Shown: positions 52,338-61,609, counted from the first letter of the stretch. The stretch is 64,000 nt of DNA from an uncultured Fibrobacter sp. (GCF_900316465.1 NZ_ONDD01000009.1:1-64000), one strand, 5' to 3'. Notes: generated by a model not told the origin, from the letters alone. Program-made: numbers and translations.

Positions 52338-55300
52338 TTACTTGATTCTGATGCTCTGGGTTGCAAGGACCTTGCCGTTTTGCACGACTCTTGCAATCAG
52401 GGCGCCGCGGTGCGGGAGCTTTGCGAGGTTCACTTCGGCACGGGTGCCGTCGAAGGTCTTGACCGTCAGCTGGTTGCCGAGCAGGTCAAAGATTTTCACG
52501 GTCTTGGTGCCTTGTGCATTGGCAAGCACGTAGAGCTTGTTCTTGGCGACCTGCATGCGGGCCCTGGCGATGACGGTGGGCTTGACAAAGCCTACGCGGT
52601 CGCTGGTGGTTTCGCCTGGGCCGTAACCCCACAAGAGCTTGCCCTTGCTGCGGAGAACGATGTAGGGGTCTTGGGGTGGATCTTGGTACCTGTCTTGATT
52701 CATAGGCCAGCTGGGGGCGCCTGCGTAAACGGGTGCATCCTTGGTCGTGGAGTGTGCGGTAAAGCTCCATGCGTCGGCAAGTTTGATTTCGCTGGTAGAA
52801 CCGCTGTCAGCGGTAAAGTACAAAATAAGTTTCTTTAATGTTCCGAGACCAAGTGATCCGATGTCAATCTGTTGCTCCCAGGTATTGAAAGTGCCTTCGA
52901 CCTTTTTCGGTTCACTTTTTATCATATCCTTTTTATCTTCAGGACAGAGCTGCATTAAACCGTCCAAACCGTATAGCTCACAGTTTAAAATGAAGGGTTT
53001 TGCTCCGCTAGAAATGTCCTCTTCGGTTGCTTCAAAGTAAACGTAGGCTACAACGCTGTCAATATCTTCTAGGCTTTCGTTATGGAAATTGATGTTGAAC
53101 ATGCCTAAGGTGTTTTCAGAGTAAGTACATGCCGTTGCATAGGTTTCTCCGGAGAAGGGTGATGTTTCTCCGCTTTTGCAGTTGTCGCACTTCTTTTCGT
53201 AGTAGTCGCTGCCGCCGTTACTTACAAGGGTCAGGGCAGACAAGAGAAGTGTTGAGCCCTCAAGACAGGTTTCCTCGATGATGAAGTTAGACCAACTATT
53301 ATTCCAAGAGTTTTGTTCAGAGGGGGTGGGGCCGCCCAAAAGACCACCGACGGGGCAGACGTATTTGTAGTTAAGTCCAGGCATGCTTTTGCCTTCGGGG
53401 TTTGCTGCTCTGTGGTGCGGGTGGGCGTCGTTCTTGTCGCCAACGCCGAATACAAAGGAAACATCCCAGGGGTTCACGCCGAACAAGTAGTTCAGCTGGT
53501 TAATGCCGAGTTGGCGCATTTCGCTAGCCTTGAATTCGGAACCCTCAATGTTCGGGAGGGTGATTCCCTGTTTTTCAATGTCGGCAGCCACTTCGGCGTA
53601 GGCAAGAACATCGAAGATATTTCCGGCTTGATCGAAGTTATAAAGCGATCCAATGGAATATAAGGAATACCATGTGGAATCGTAGTGAAGCGGGTATGTG
53701 TTTCGAGCAGTGGTAGGAAGGGTGATCAATCCGTTTCCTGATGTGGCCTCGTCGGCTAAATTTTCAATCATGCTGGCAAGGCAGTCTTCGATAGCGGCTA
53801 GGTGTTCTTCTTCGGTAAGGCCGTATTCCGTTGTGGCCTTGGTCTTGTCGGCAAGAATCAGCTTGTACAAGGCATACAGGGCGTAGGTGTGCATGTCTGC
53901 AAAGTTGGTGCTTGTTCCCCCCTTAAGCATTGATCCGCTGAAGCCTGTAAACCATCCTCCCGCAAAGTAACCTGCGCCTCCGATGTCGTTAACTTGTTGC
54001 AATTTAAAAAGATCTTTGGCGCGAATCATATCGTCGGCATAGTCCTTCTTGCTTGTGGCATAAAGGAGTGCAACCGAGGCGAGAGCAAGCTTGTCGTAGA
54101 CGCGATTGTTGTTGATGTAGGTGGAAGATGTAAAAGTGGCTTTGTTGTTCTTGTATGTTTCGCCTTGAGCCAAGGACTTGGCAAAGTCGTACAATTTTTC
54201 AGCGACCGTCAAGCAACTGTCTGCAAAGGCCTTGTCGTAAGTCTTGTAATTCTTGGCCAAAATGGCGAGGCCAGCTGCAATTTCAGCGGAAACGTTGGCG
54301 CCGAGTTCGCCGAGTCGCACATCGCGGCCCGCAGAACCTCCGCGTGCTGCGGGCATATAATCTTGGGCTTCCGGGCGGTTCCACGACATATGATCGTTGC
54401 TAGTATTGCCCACGGACACGGGCATGTCGTCAATAACGCCCTTGGCAAATTCGTAAGCCCTCAGGAAAAAGTCTGCGCCATGTTTCGCTTCGCGCAAAAC
54501 GTCGGGAATACCGTCGGTCGTTACAAATTCACCTTGATTGTAGGCGTAGTGGTCCACGTCCTTGGTCGGGTTCGTGGCAGACATCAAGGCGAGTGCTGCA
54601 AAGGCAAATGCTTGCGTCTGCGATTCCTTCAGGTGGTCGCCACAGTCGTACCAACCGCCCTGCAAGGCTCCTTCTTTTGACGTATAGCCTTCAGCGGCAT
54701 CTTTTCCGAGTACTACCTTGCCTGCGCCGTCTTTTAGATGACTTGGGCCGTGGAACCAAGATTCGGAGTTGCCGCTGCGTTGGATACCGAAGAACTTGAG
54801 TGCAGCATCCTTTGTCATGGTGTAAACGTCGTCGCTTACAATAAAGGTGCTAGAGACTTCGTCACCCACTTTAATGCGCAGGCGTGTGTTGGTGGGTACG
54901 TTTTGCGGAATCTTGCCGACAAAGATATAACCGGAAGGGCCGGTAAATGCCACCTTGTAACGATAGGATACAGCATCTCTGCTTCCGACAATTGTCCAGT
55001 CGCTCTGGGTTGTAACTAGGGTGTTGGATAATAATCCGGTTACCTTGGTCTTGAGCGATTTGCCGTCTGCATCCACAACTTCAAATTCTTTGGCAGAACC
55101 TATGTAGTAGAACAGACGTTCCTTGTCACTTTCCAAATAGCCCGCCTGGTTCACGCGAATCGGCGAAATCTTGGAGTTGATAGCATCAAAGTAGGCCTGG
55201 TCCAAGGTGTCGGGCATCAGGGCGCCCGCCTTAAAGCTTGCGGGAGTCTTATCGATGTTTAAAGCATCGATCATACCTGTTCCCGTAGTATCGAACTTGC

Positions 55301-55439
55301 TGAATGCTGTGGAGTCCCAGCTCAAAGGCCAGGTGGGGCGAATCAAATCGTAGGGGGTGGTGGCGGCCATTGCAGCCGTAGCCGAAAATGCAAGAGACGC
55401 GGCAACTGCAATTGGCTTGATTTTCTTGAGCCTTCTCAT
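52338..55439 (-). CDS. Secreted family 9 cellulase with C-terminal sorting-type domain
   Basis: The 1033-residue enzyme has a signal peptide (to about Ala26, TAAMA), an Ig-like CelD_N domain (about 92-200; ISPIRVNQAGYL), and a GH9 catalytic domain: catalytic Asp265/Asp268 in GGWYDCGDHLKES, HPHHRAANP near 678 and a Glu-rich block (IIEETCLEGSTLL) near 720 where the acid catalyst lies. A beta-rich region follows, and the last 75 residues (KTVKIFDLLGNQLTVKTF, ending SIRIK) resemble a type 9 secretion sorting domain. It is a likely endoglucanase released at the cell surface. A near-consensus promoter lies at 55467-55495 and a GGAGG site before the ATG. Confidence 0.95.
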   Translation of the reverse strand: MRRLKKIKPIAVAASLAFSATAAMAATTPYDLIRPTWPLSWDSTAFSKFDTTGTGMIDALNIDKTPASFKAGALMPDTLDQAYFDAINSKISPIRVNQAGYLESDKERLFYYIGSAKEFEVVDADGKSLKTKVTGLLSNTLVTTQSDWTIVGSRDAVSYRYKVAFTGPSGYIFVGKIPQNVPTNTRLRIKVGDEVSSTFIVSDDVYTMTKDAALKFFGIQRSGNSESWFHGPSHLKDGAGKVVLGKDAAEGYTSKEGALQGGWYDCGDHLKESQTQAFAFAALALMSATNPTKDVDHYAYNQGEFVTTDGIPDVLREAKHGADFFLRAYEFAKGVIDDMPVSVGNTSNDHMSWNRPEAQDYMPAARGGSAGRDVRLGELGANVSAEIAAGLAILAKNYKTYDKAFADSCLTVAEKLYDFAKSLAQGETYKNNKATFTSSTYINNNRVYDKLALASVALLYATSKKDYADDMIRAKDLFKLQQVNDIGGAGYFAGGWFTGFSGSMLKGGTSTNFADMHTYALYALYKLILADKTKATTEYGLTEEEHLAAIEDCLASMIENLADEATSGNGLITLPTTARNTYPLHYDSTWYSLYSIGSLYNFDQAGNIFDVLAYAEVAADIEKQGITLPNIEGSEFKASEMRQLGINQLNYLFGVNPWDVSFVFGVGDKNDAHPHHRAANPEGKSMPGLNYKYVCPVGGLLGGPTPSEQNSWNNSWSNFIIEETCLEGSTLLLSALTLVSNGGSDYYEKKCDNCKSGETSPFSGETYATACTYSENTLGMFNINFHNESLEDIDSVVAYVYFEATEEDISSGAKPFILNCELYGLDGLMQLCPEDKKDMIKSEPKKVEGTFNTWEQQIDIGSLGLGTLKKLILYFTADSGSTSEIKLADAWSFTAHSTTKDAPVYAGAPSWPMNQDRYQDPPQDPYIVLRSKGKLLWGYGPGETTSDRVGFVKPTVIARARMQVAKNKLYVLANAQGTKTVKIFDLLGNQLTVKTFDGTRAEVNLAKLPHRGALIARVVQNGKVLATQSIRIK

Positions 55440-55466
55440 AAAAACCTCCGAGGGTGACGTAAGGTA

Positions 55467-55495
55467 ATTATAAGAAATCTTCGGCTAAGTTTCAA
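55467..55495 (-). promoter_or_regulatory. Near-consensus sigma-70 promoter of GH9
   Basis: On the minus strand TTGAAA (55495-55490) and TATAAT (55472-55467) are 17 bases apart. The ATG at 55439 is about 22 bases from the predicted start, leaving a short leader. Confidence 0.8.
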
Positions 55496-55550
55496 TCAGG
55501 TTTGCAAACAAATGTATTACATTGCATTTTCTTGTGACCGTGTTTACCTT

Positions 55551-55593
55551 ATTCGAACCTTAAGGCTTCAATCGGGTCCAAGCGGCTTGCCTT
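55551..55593. repeat. 43-bp direct repeat, copy A (macB 3'-end remnant)
   Basis: This matches 57060-57102 except at two positions. On the minus strand both copies read in frame as KASRLDPIEALRFE followed by a stop (TAA here, TAG in the intact gene). Copy A has no permease gene attached. Confidence 0.85.
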
Positions 55594-55638
55594 CAATAAA
55601 ATTTTTATCTTTCCCTTGCATTTTTTTGGAGGTGCTAG

Positions 55639-57072
55639 GTGAAAAATATATTTCTTCGTTTGACCGTGACTTTTGCTCTGCTCACTCTTCTCGCTTGTGA
55701 CGATTCCACATCGGCAAAAGCAGATGAGTCGAGTTCTTCCCGAAAAGCACAGAGTTCCTCTTCATCTTCTTTGGTTAATTCATCTAGTTCAAACACGAAC
55801 GAGATTGAGAGCAGTTCTTCGGTATCTGGACCCGCTTTATGCAAAACGGAAAACGAAGACAGTTGTGAATATGGCGAAATCATTGATGACAGGGATTGCC
55901 AAATCTACAAGACTGTTAAAATCGGACGTCAGAGATGGATGGCAGAAAACCTGAATTATAAGACAAGCGACAGTCGCTGCTACAATGACTCGGCGGAATA
56001 CTGTAAAAAATATGGTAGCCTCTATGACGGATGGGGCTTATCTGAACTATGCCCTTCCGGCTGGCATATACCTAGTCGGGATGAATGGAACGAACTGATT
56101 AATTTGGTAGGAAAATACGAAGCAGGAAAAATCTTGAGAACGAAAGAAGGCTGGAATATAACTGAAATTCCCGTGGACGGACTCGGATTTTCTGCTCGTC
56201 CGGCAGGTTACTGCAACTCGAAAGAGTGTGGTGACGAGGGAAAAGAATCAAGCTTTTGGGGTACCACGGAATGGTGGCATGACTCTTCGATGATGCATTC
56301 CGGCTGGTCTACGAATTTTCTGTACGGATTGAACCTAGACAAATATGGCGCTTGTGTGACTACTCTCAACCGATATACGTGGTGGTCAGTCCGCTGCGTG
56401 CAGGATTCGATTGAAAAAGAACCTCTATTCCACGATAGGGAACAATGTATAGAAGAAAGATTCTGTACCGATTCTGTGGCAACCCCATGCAAAACTGCCG
56501 ATACAGATACATGTAAATACGGAAAGATTGTCGATGAGATATCGGGTAAAATTTATAAGACGGTAAAAATCGGTTGCCAAATGTGGATGGCAGAAAATGT
56601 CAATGATGAATCCTCGCGCGATCGATTTGGCGGAATCTATTGCTATAACGACTCTGTTAGCTATTGCGATCAATATGGCACATTACATACATTTCATAAT
56701 GCTTTTTGTCCGAGTAGTTCGGGATATCATTTACCAGACGATACCGATTTCGAAACGTTATTCCGTACGGTAGGTGGCGACTCTATCGCAGGGAAAATGC
56801 TCAAATCAACAAGCGGCTGGAAAGACGGGGCGAATGGAATCGATGCCTTCGGTTTTTCGCTTCTCCCTTCGGGAGTATTGTCTGATGACTATAGTGGCAT
56901 CGGCGAAAGGGCCTATTTTTGGAGCGGTCCGGAAGACAGCTATTCTTATAACTACTATTTCATCTTTTCTTCAGCCGATTCTGTAGTAAAATACACGAGC
57001 CGTGATACGGACGGAATGGCCGTCCGCTGTATGAAGAATCTTCCATGGTATGATGATCTATTCGAACCTTAA
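55639..57072 (+). CDS. Lipoprotein with two FISUMP domains
   Basis: The 477-residue product starts at a GTG behind TTGGAGG. It has a lipoprotein signal peptide with lipobox TLLAC (Cys20), a long Ser-rich linker (about 25-70), then two FISUMP domains: first about 80-255 (QIYKTVKIGRQRWMAENLNY, LCPSGWHIPSRDEW, YTWWSVRCVQD), second about 285-465 (KIYKTVKIGCQMWMAENVND, FCPSSSGYHLPDDTDF, MAVRCMKN). Cys pairs suggest disulfide bonds. The last residues (LPWYDDLFEP) are unusual for the family and are encoded by sequence that belongs to the end of the converging macB gene, which it overlaps by 15 bases. Function unknown; probably cell-surface. Confidence 0.9.
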   Translation: MKNIFLRLTVTFALLTLLACDDSTSAKADESSSSRKAQSSSSSSLVNSSSSNTNEIESSSSVSGPALCKTENEDSCEYGEIIDDRDCQIYKTVKIGRQRWMAENLNYKTSDSRCYNDSAEYCKKYGSLYDGWGLSELCPSGWHIPSRDEWNELINLVGKYEAGKILRTKEGWNITEIPVDGLGFSARPAGYCNSKECGDEGKESSFWGTTEWWHDSSMMHSGWSTNFLYGLNLDKYGACVTTLNRYTWWSVRCVQDSIEKEPLFHDREQCIEERFCTDSVATPCKTADTDTCKYGKIVDEISGKIYKTVKIGCQMWMAENVNDESSRDRFGGIYCYNDSVSYCDQYGTLHTFHNAFCPSSSGYHLPDDTDFETLFRTVGGDSIAGKMLKSTSGWKDGANGIDAFGFSLLPSGVLSDDYSGIGERAYFWSGPEDSYSYNYYFIFSSADSVVKYTSRDTDGMAVRCMKNLPWYDDLFEP

Positions 57073-58266
57073 GGCTTCAATCGGGTCAAGGCGGCTTGCC
57101 TTGCGGGCGGGGTACCAGCCAAAGAATACGCCTGTCGCAAAGCACACGGCAAAGCTCACGATCACGCTGGTCACCGAGACGCTCATGGGCATGTTGAAGG
57201 CTATTTTCACGACTTCGGAGGCGGCGATGCCGAGAGCAATCCCGATAATGCCGCCTAGCAGGCTGATTATCACCGATTCAAACAAAAACTGGAACATAAT
57301 ATCTTTGCCGCGGGCACCGATGGCCATGCGCAGGCCAATTTCTTTGGTACGTTCCGTGACGGAAACATACATGATGTTCATGATACCGATACCGCCTACA
57401 AACAAACTAATGCCTGCGATAATCGTGAGCACCAGAGAAATCATGTCAGACGTACTCGTGATGGTCTGAATCATTTCTTCTTGCGTAAATACGCGGAACG
57501 GGTCAACGGGCTTAGTCCATCCGCGACGTTCCTTCAGGATTCCCATAATTTCTTCAGTCGCCTTTTCGGCGTAGCCTTCGCCAATGGAATTCGCAAAAAT
57601 CTGGCGGATGTTTGTGGTTGCAGAGAACCTGCGCATCACCGTCTGGTAAGGCGTGAAAATCACGTCATCGTTGTCTTGCCCGAAGTCGCCGGAGCCTTTC
57701 GCTTTCAAGGTGCCGATGACTTTCAGGGGAATGTTCTTGTAGCGAATGGTCTTGCCGATGGGGTCGCCTTCGGGGAACAGGTTCTTGACGACGGTCTGCC
57801 CGATAACGCAGACTTTGGACATGCGGTCCGTGACATCATCGAACATGACGCCATCTTCGATTTCGTAGTTGCGAATCTTGAGGTAGTCGGCAGAAATTCC
57901 GCTCAAAGTCGTGGGGGAGTTATTGTTGCCTACAATCGCCTGCCCGCCCACGGTCATCATCGGGGAAACTCCGTTGATGTAGGTGGCATTTTCGCGGATG
58001 GCGATAATGTCGGCTTCTTCGAGGAGCTCGCTGGTAGATTCCTGCTGCACGCCGCCGCGACGGTCACGGTTCGGCATGATGATGATGGCGTTGGAACCCA
58101 TCGCGGTCATCTGTTCCTTGATGGAGATTCGGGAGCCTTCGCCCATGGCGACCATGGCGATCACCGCCGCGACACCAATCACGATGCCGAGCACCGAAAG
58201 GAAGGTGCGCATGCGGTTGCGCAGCAAAGCCTTGAGTGCAATTTTGATTAAAGTAAACGGACTCAT
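57058..58266 (-). CDS. MacB-type ABC transporter permease (FtsX family)
   Basis: The 402-residue inner-membrane protein has the MacB layout: an N-terminal helix (about 20-45, RMRTFLSVLGIVIGVAAVIAMVAMGEG), a periplasmic MacB_PCD domain (about 50-250), and three C-terminal helices with the conserved GGIGIMNIMYVSVTERTKEIGLRMAIG and a C-terminal FFGWYPARKASRLDPIEALR. MacB transporters export antibiotics, peptides or lipoproteins by mechanotransmission, often with a MacA adaptor and TolC; neither is in the window. It starts at the ATG at 58266, with GGAGG upstream, overlapping the ATPase stop. Confidence 0.93.
   Translation of the reverse strand: MSPFTLIKIALKALLRNRMRTFLSVLGIVIGVAAVIAMVAMGEGSRISIKEQMTAMGSNAIIIMPNRDRRGGVQQESTSELLEEADIIAIRENATYINGVSPMMTVGGQAIVGNNNSPTTLSGISADYLKIRNYEIEDGVMFDDVTDRMSKVCVIGQTVVKNLFPEGDPIGKTIRYKNIPLKVIGTLKAKGSGDFGQDNDDVIFTPYQTVMRRFSATTNIRQIFANSIGEGYAEKATEEIMGILKERRGWTKPVDPFRVFTQEEMIQTITSTSDMISLVLTIIAGISLFVGGIGIMNIMYVSVTERTKEIGLRMAIGARGKDIMFQFLFESVIISLLGGIIGIALGIAASEVVKIAFNMPMSVSVTSVIVSFAVCFATGVFFGWYPARKASRLDPIEALRFE
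57060..57102. repeat. 43-bp direct repeat, copy B (in macB-type gene)
   Basis: The last 14 codons of the permease gene and its stop. The copy at 55551-55593 lies on the other side of the FISUMP gene. Confidence 0.85.
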
Positions 58267-59018
58267 TCTTCCTCCTCAAACGTTTCCGGCGGAGGGAGGG
58301 CTTCGAAGGCTGCCTTGGCGTCTTGCACGTTTTCGTTCTTCACGTCTTTTTTCAGGAGTCCGTCGCGGAGTGTAATGGTTCGCCCGCTAAAAGTGGCGAT
58401 GTCGGGTTCGTGCGTCACGAAGGCGATGGTTTTTCCTTGGCGGTTCAGTTCCTGGAAAATCATCATGATTTCGTAGCTGGTGCGGGTATCCAAGTTTCCG
58501 GTGGCTTCGTCTGCGAGAATGATCACTGGGTCGTTCACCAGGGCGCGTGCGATGGCGACTCGCTGCTGCTGGCCTCCCGAAAGCTGGTTCGGCAAATGGT
58601 TCATGCGGCTTTCGAGTCCGACCATTTTTAAAGCTTCGATAGCGCGGCGGTGGCGTTCTGCGGCAGACACGCTGGAGTTGTATAATAAGGGAAGTTCTAC
58701 GTTTTCGATAGCCGTGGTTCGGCTGAGCAAGTTGTAACTCTGGAATACGAACCCGAGCTTTTTGCTTCGGATTTTCGCGAGAGCGTCGCGTTTTAATTTT
58801 TCGGTATGCTGACCGTCTAGAATGTACTCGCCGGAGGTCGGCTTGTCCATGCAACCTAAAATATTCAACATGGTCGACTTGCCGGAACCGCTTGTACCCA
58901 TGATGGTCACGAATTCGCCGGGATAGATGTCAAAAGAGACGCCACGCAGCGCGTGGACCGTTTCGTCGCCCATTTTGAAGTCTCGGCGGATATTTTGGAT
59001 AGATAAAATCGGGTTCAT
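58263..59018 (-). CDS. MacB-type ABC transporter ATPase
   Basis: The 251-residue ATPase has Walker A GTSGSGKSTM, Q-loop FVFQSYNLL, signature LSGGQQQRVAIARAL, Walker B VIILADEATGNLD and the His switch VTHEPD. It belongs to the LolD/MacB (o228) family. The C-terminus extends by about 25 residues with an acidic tail (EALPPPETFEEEE). It forms one operon with the permease. A CRP-type site lies 70 bases upstream of the start. Confidence 0.95.
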   Translation of the reverse strand: MNPILSIQNIRRDFKMGDETVHALRGVSFDIYPGEFVTIMGTSGSGKSTMLNILGCMDKPTSGEYILDGQHTEKLKRDALAKIRSKKLGFVFQSYNLLSRTTAIENVELPLLYNSSVSAAERHRRAIEALKMVGLESRMNHLPNQLSGGQQQRVAIARALVNDPVIILADEATGNLDTRTSYEIMMIFQELNRQGKTIAFVTHEPDIATFSGRTITLRDGLLKKDVKNENVQDAKAAFEALPPPETFEEEE

Positions 59019-59087
59019 AATCGCTAATTAGATGCCTGTCAAGAACTTTTGGTTGCAAATCTACTGATTTTCGGGGCTATTTTGGGG

Positions 59088-59103
59088 TGTGAGCGGCGTC
59101 ACA
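59088..59103. promoter_or_regulatory. Perfect CRP-type operator (TGTGA-N6-TCACA)
   Basis: TGTGAGCGGCGTCACA matches the CRP/FNR-family core exactly and extends to GTGTGA...TCACAC. It is midway between the divergent macB-type operon (start 59018) and the ompA-like gene (start 59171), so it could control either. Confidence 0.5.
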
Positions 59104-59170
59104 CTTAGTTTTAATTTGCTGAAAATACTACATTGGAATCAAAATGTAATAAAGACATGCGAGGGATACA

Positions 59171-61537
59171 ATGAAAAAAATCATTGCTTTGTCACTAGTC
59201 GCTGGCGGTCTTGCCTTTGCCCAGTCCGGGCTTCAGGGTGGTACCTCCGGTATTCATCAACACAACGCCTACACGTTGGGTCAGTGGGGTATCGAACTCG
59301 GTACGGGTGGAGATATTTCTTCGGACGCTTGGTCTCAGTCCCGTGGTGGCGTGCTTTACCAGGGAAACACGGAACGTTCTTTCCATAGGAATGCGGGTAC
59401 TCTTAGCGGTAATGTTCATGCTGCAATTGGTCTGAAGGATTTCATTGACCTCGGTGTTGCCCTTCCGCTTTACTACGACCACGCCAACTTGAAAGGCGAT
59501 GGCGAAGGCGATCTTTGGAAAGCTAGCCGCGGCGACCTGGACGTTTGGTTGAAGGCCGGCCTCGTGGGTGATGCCAAGAGCTTCTTTGGCCTCGCTATCC
59601 AGGGTGATGTCTACTTCCCGACCGGTGACGAAAACGTGGGCGTGCGTCCTCGTCATGCCTGGTATTTGAATGACAACGGCGGTGTTACCCACCCGTATAC
59701 CGCTGGTGGATTTAGCTACGCTGGAACCGTGGTGCTCTCCTTGAACTTCGGCGCACTTGGTGTGCCGGTCTTGTGGAACACCCATGCAAGCTTTGTTTAT
59801 GCCGACAAGGGTACCAATACCTTGGTTTATGGCACGGGCTTGAACGTGATGCCGACCAGCTGGATGGACATCTTTGTTGAATACTCCGGCGAAATGCGTA
59901 TCGAAGACGGTGCATACCGTCGTGACCCGATGGACGACCCGATGCTCCTGACTCCGGGTTTCCGCTTCCATCTGCCGTGGCACATCGACTTCGCTTTGGG
60001 TGCTGACATTGCCTTCCGCACTCTTAATAACCTCGGCTACGATAGCGAAAAAGACTTGAAGAACGTGAATGAACACATGATTCATCATGCCAATACGACG
60101 GGTAATGTAAGCTATGGCTATGCTCCGACTCCGACGGTTGCTGTGACTGCAGCCCTTACCTGGCGCTTCGGCGGTAACGTCAAGGACGTGCAGACCGATA
60201 GCGATGCCGACGGCGTACCTGATGCCAAGGACCAGTGCGAAAAGACTCCGGCCGGCGCTGTGGTTGATTCCCTCGGTTGCCCGCAGGATTCTGACAAGGA
60301 TGGTATTTTTGACGGCCTTGACAAGTGTCAGAATACTCGCGGTGGCGCAAGCGTCGACTCTCTCGGTTGCGAACCGGACTTCGACAAGGATGGCGTTCCT
60401 GACGCTCTCGACAAGTGCCCGAACACTGCTGCAGGCGTGAAGGCCGACTCTGTTGGTTGCCCGCAGGATACCGATAAGGACGGCGTGTACGACGGTCTCG
60501 ACAAGTGCGAAAATACTCCGGCAGGTCTCCCGGTTGACGAAACGGGTTGCCCGGCTGATGCTGACAAGGACGGCGTTGCCGATGCATTCGACAAGTGCCC
60601 GAACACTGCTGCTGGCCTCGCTGTTGATACTCTCGGCTGCCCGGCTGACGCTGACAAGGATGGCGTACCTGATGCTCTCGACAAGTGCCCGAACACCAGC
60701 GAAGGTGCCCAGGTGAATGCTGAAGGTTGCGAAGGCGACTTCGATGGCGACGGCATTCCGGATGCTAAGGACCAGTGCCCGAACACCAAGCAGGGTGTGC
60801 CTGTTGATTCTACGGGTTGTCCGGCCGACGCTGACAAGGATGGCGTGCCTGATGCTCTCGACAAGTGCCCGGATACTAAGGCCGGCTTGAATGTTGACAA
60901 TACGGGTTGCCCGCTCGACTTCGATAAGGACGGTATCCCGGATGGTATTGACCAGTGCCCGAATACTCTGCAGGGCGTGCCTGTTGATTCTACGGGTTGC
61001 GCTGCTGACGCAGACAAGGATGGCGTGTACGATGGTCTCGACAAGTGCCCGGATACTCCGAAGGGTGCATCTGTTGACACCGTTGGCTGCCCGGTCGATA
61101 GCGATAAGGATGGCGTGGCTGACTTCCTCGATAAGTGCCCGAATACCCTTGAAGGTGTACGTATCGACAAGAAGGGTTGCCCGCTCAACAAGGCTGAAGA
61201 CCTCGAACAGTTGAAGAAGGGTATTAACTTCCAGAGTGGCTCCAAGAAGCTCACCAAGGCAAGCTACAAGACCTTGAACAACATCGTGAAGCTCATGAAG
61301 AAGTTCAACACCGCCAACATCGAAGTCCAGGGTCACACCGACAACACTGGCTCCGAAGAAACCAACAAGCAGATCTCTCAGGATCGTGCCCAGGTTGTGG
61401 TGGATTACTTCATCCAGAACGGTATTTCTTCTGACCGCGTTCGCGCTGTGGGCTTCGGCTCCGACAAGCCGATCGCCGATAACAAGACGAAGAAGGGCCG
61501 CTCTAAGAACCGCCGTGTTGAACTCGTACCGTTCTAA
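59171..61537 (+). CDS. OmpA-family protein with TSP type 3 repeats
   Basis: The 788-residue outer-membrane protein has a signal peptide (to about Ala17), an N-terminal beta-rich domain (about 20-335, resembling a transporter-like barrel), eleven thrombospondin type 3 repeats of exactly 30 residues (343-672, DADKDGVPDALDKCPN-type calcium-binding units), and a C-terminal OmpA domain (about 685-788; VQGHTDNTGSEETNKQIS, RVRAVGFGSDKPI, KNRRVEL) that binds peptidoglycan. The Cys pairs in the repeats suggest disulfides. It resembles abundant OmpA proteins of Fibrobacter and Bacteroidetes. A CRP-type site lies 70 bases upstream. Confidence 0.94.
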   Translation: MKKIIALSLVAGGLAFAQSGLQGGTSGIHQHNAYTLGQWGIELGTGGDISSDAWSQSRGGVLYQGNTERSFHRNAGTLSGNVHAAIGLKDFIDLGVALPLYYDHANLKGDGEGDLWKASRGDLDVWLKAGLVGDAKSFFGLAIQGDVYFPTGDENVGVRPRHAWYLNDNGGVTHPYTAGGFSYAGTVVLSLNFGALGVPVLWNTHASFVYADKGTNTLVYGTGLNVMPTSWMDIFVEYSGEMRIEDGAYRRDPMDDPMLLTPGFRFHLPWHIDFALGADIAFRTLNNLGYDSEKDLKNVNEHMIHHANTTGNVSYGYAPTPTVAVTAALTWRFGGNVKDVQTDSDADGVPDAKDQCEKTPAGAVVDSLGCPQDSDKDGIFDGLDKCQNTRGGASVDSLGCEPDFDKDGVPDALDKCPNTAAGVKADSVGCPQDTDKDGVYDGLDKCENTPAGLPVDETGCPADADKDGVADAFDKCPNTAAGLAVDTLGCPADADKDGVPDALDKCPNTSEGAQVNAEGCEGDFDGDGIPDAKDQCPNTKQGVPVDSTGCPADADKDGVPDALDKCPDTKAGLNVDNTGCPLDFDKDGIPDGIDQCPNTLQGVPVDSTGCAADADKDGVYDGLDKCPDTPKGASVDTVGCPVDSDKDGVADFLDKCPNTLEGVRIDKKGCPLNKAEDLEQLKKGINFQSGSKKLTKASYKTLNNIVKLMKKFNTANIEVQGHTDNTGSEETNKQISQDRAQVVVDYFIQNGISSDRVRAVGFGSDKPIADNKTKKGRSKNRRVELVPF
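60197..61186 (+). repeat. Eleven 90-bp tandem repeats (TSP3 units)
   Basis: The repeats are in frame, each coding 30 residues with the pattern D-x-D-x-D-G-x-x-D, then C, then GCP. Many units share long identical DNA stretches, which suggests recent homogenisation. Confidence 0.95.
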
Positions 61538-61573
61538 TCGGAATTCTTGAAAAGCTTGTGCAGCTCAGCTGCA

Positions 61574-61602
61574 AAAAAGGGTCGCCGCGAGGCGCCCTTT
61601 TT
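61574..61602 (+). terminator. Terminator of the ompA-like gene
   Basis: AAAAAGGG.CGCC pairs with GGCG.CCCTTTTT (loop GCGA, one bulged T), ending in five T. Confidence 0.88.
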
Positions 61603-61609
61603 GTATATG

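Noticed and set aside
59037..59042. TTGACA (minus strand) as the promoter of the macB-type operon
   Set aside because: It is only 18 bases from the ATG at 59018, leaving no room for a -10 box and leader.
59195..61336. Minus-strand open frame of 713 codons opposite the ompA-like gene
   Set aside because: The repeats of the real gene produce a repetitive antisense frame; the plus-strand protein has signal peptide, TSP3 and OmpA motifs.
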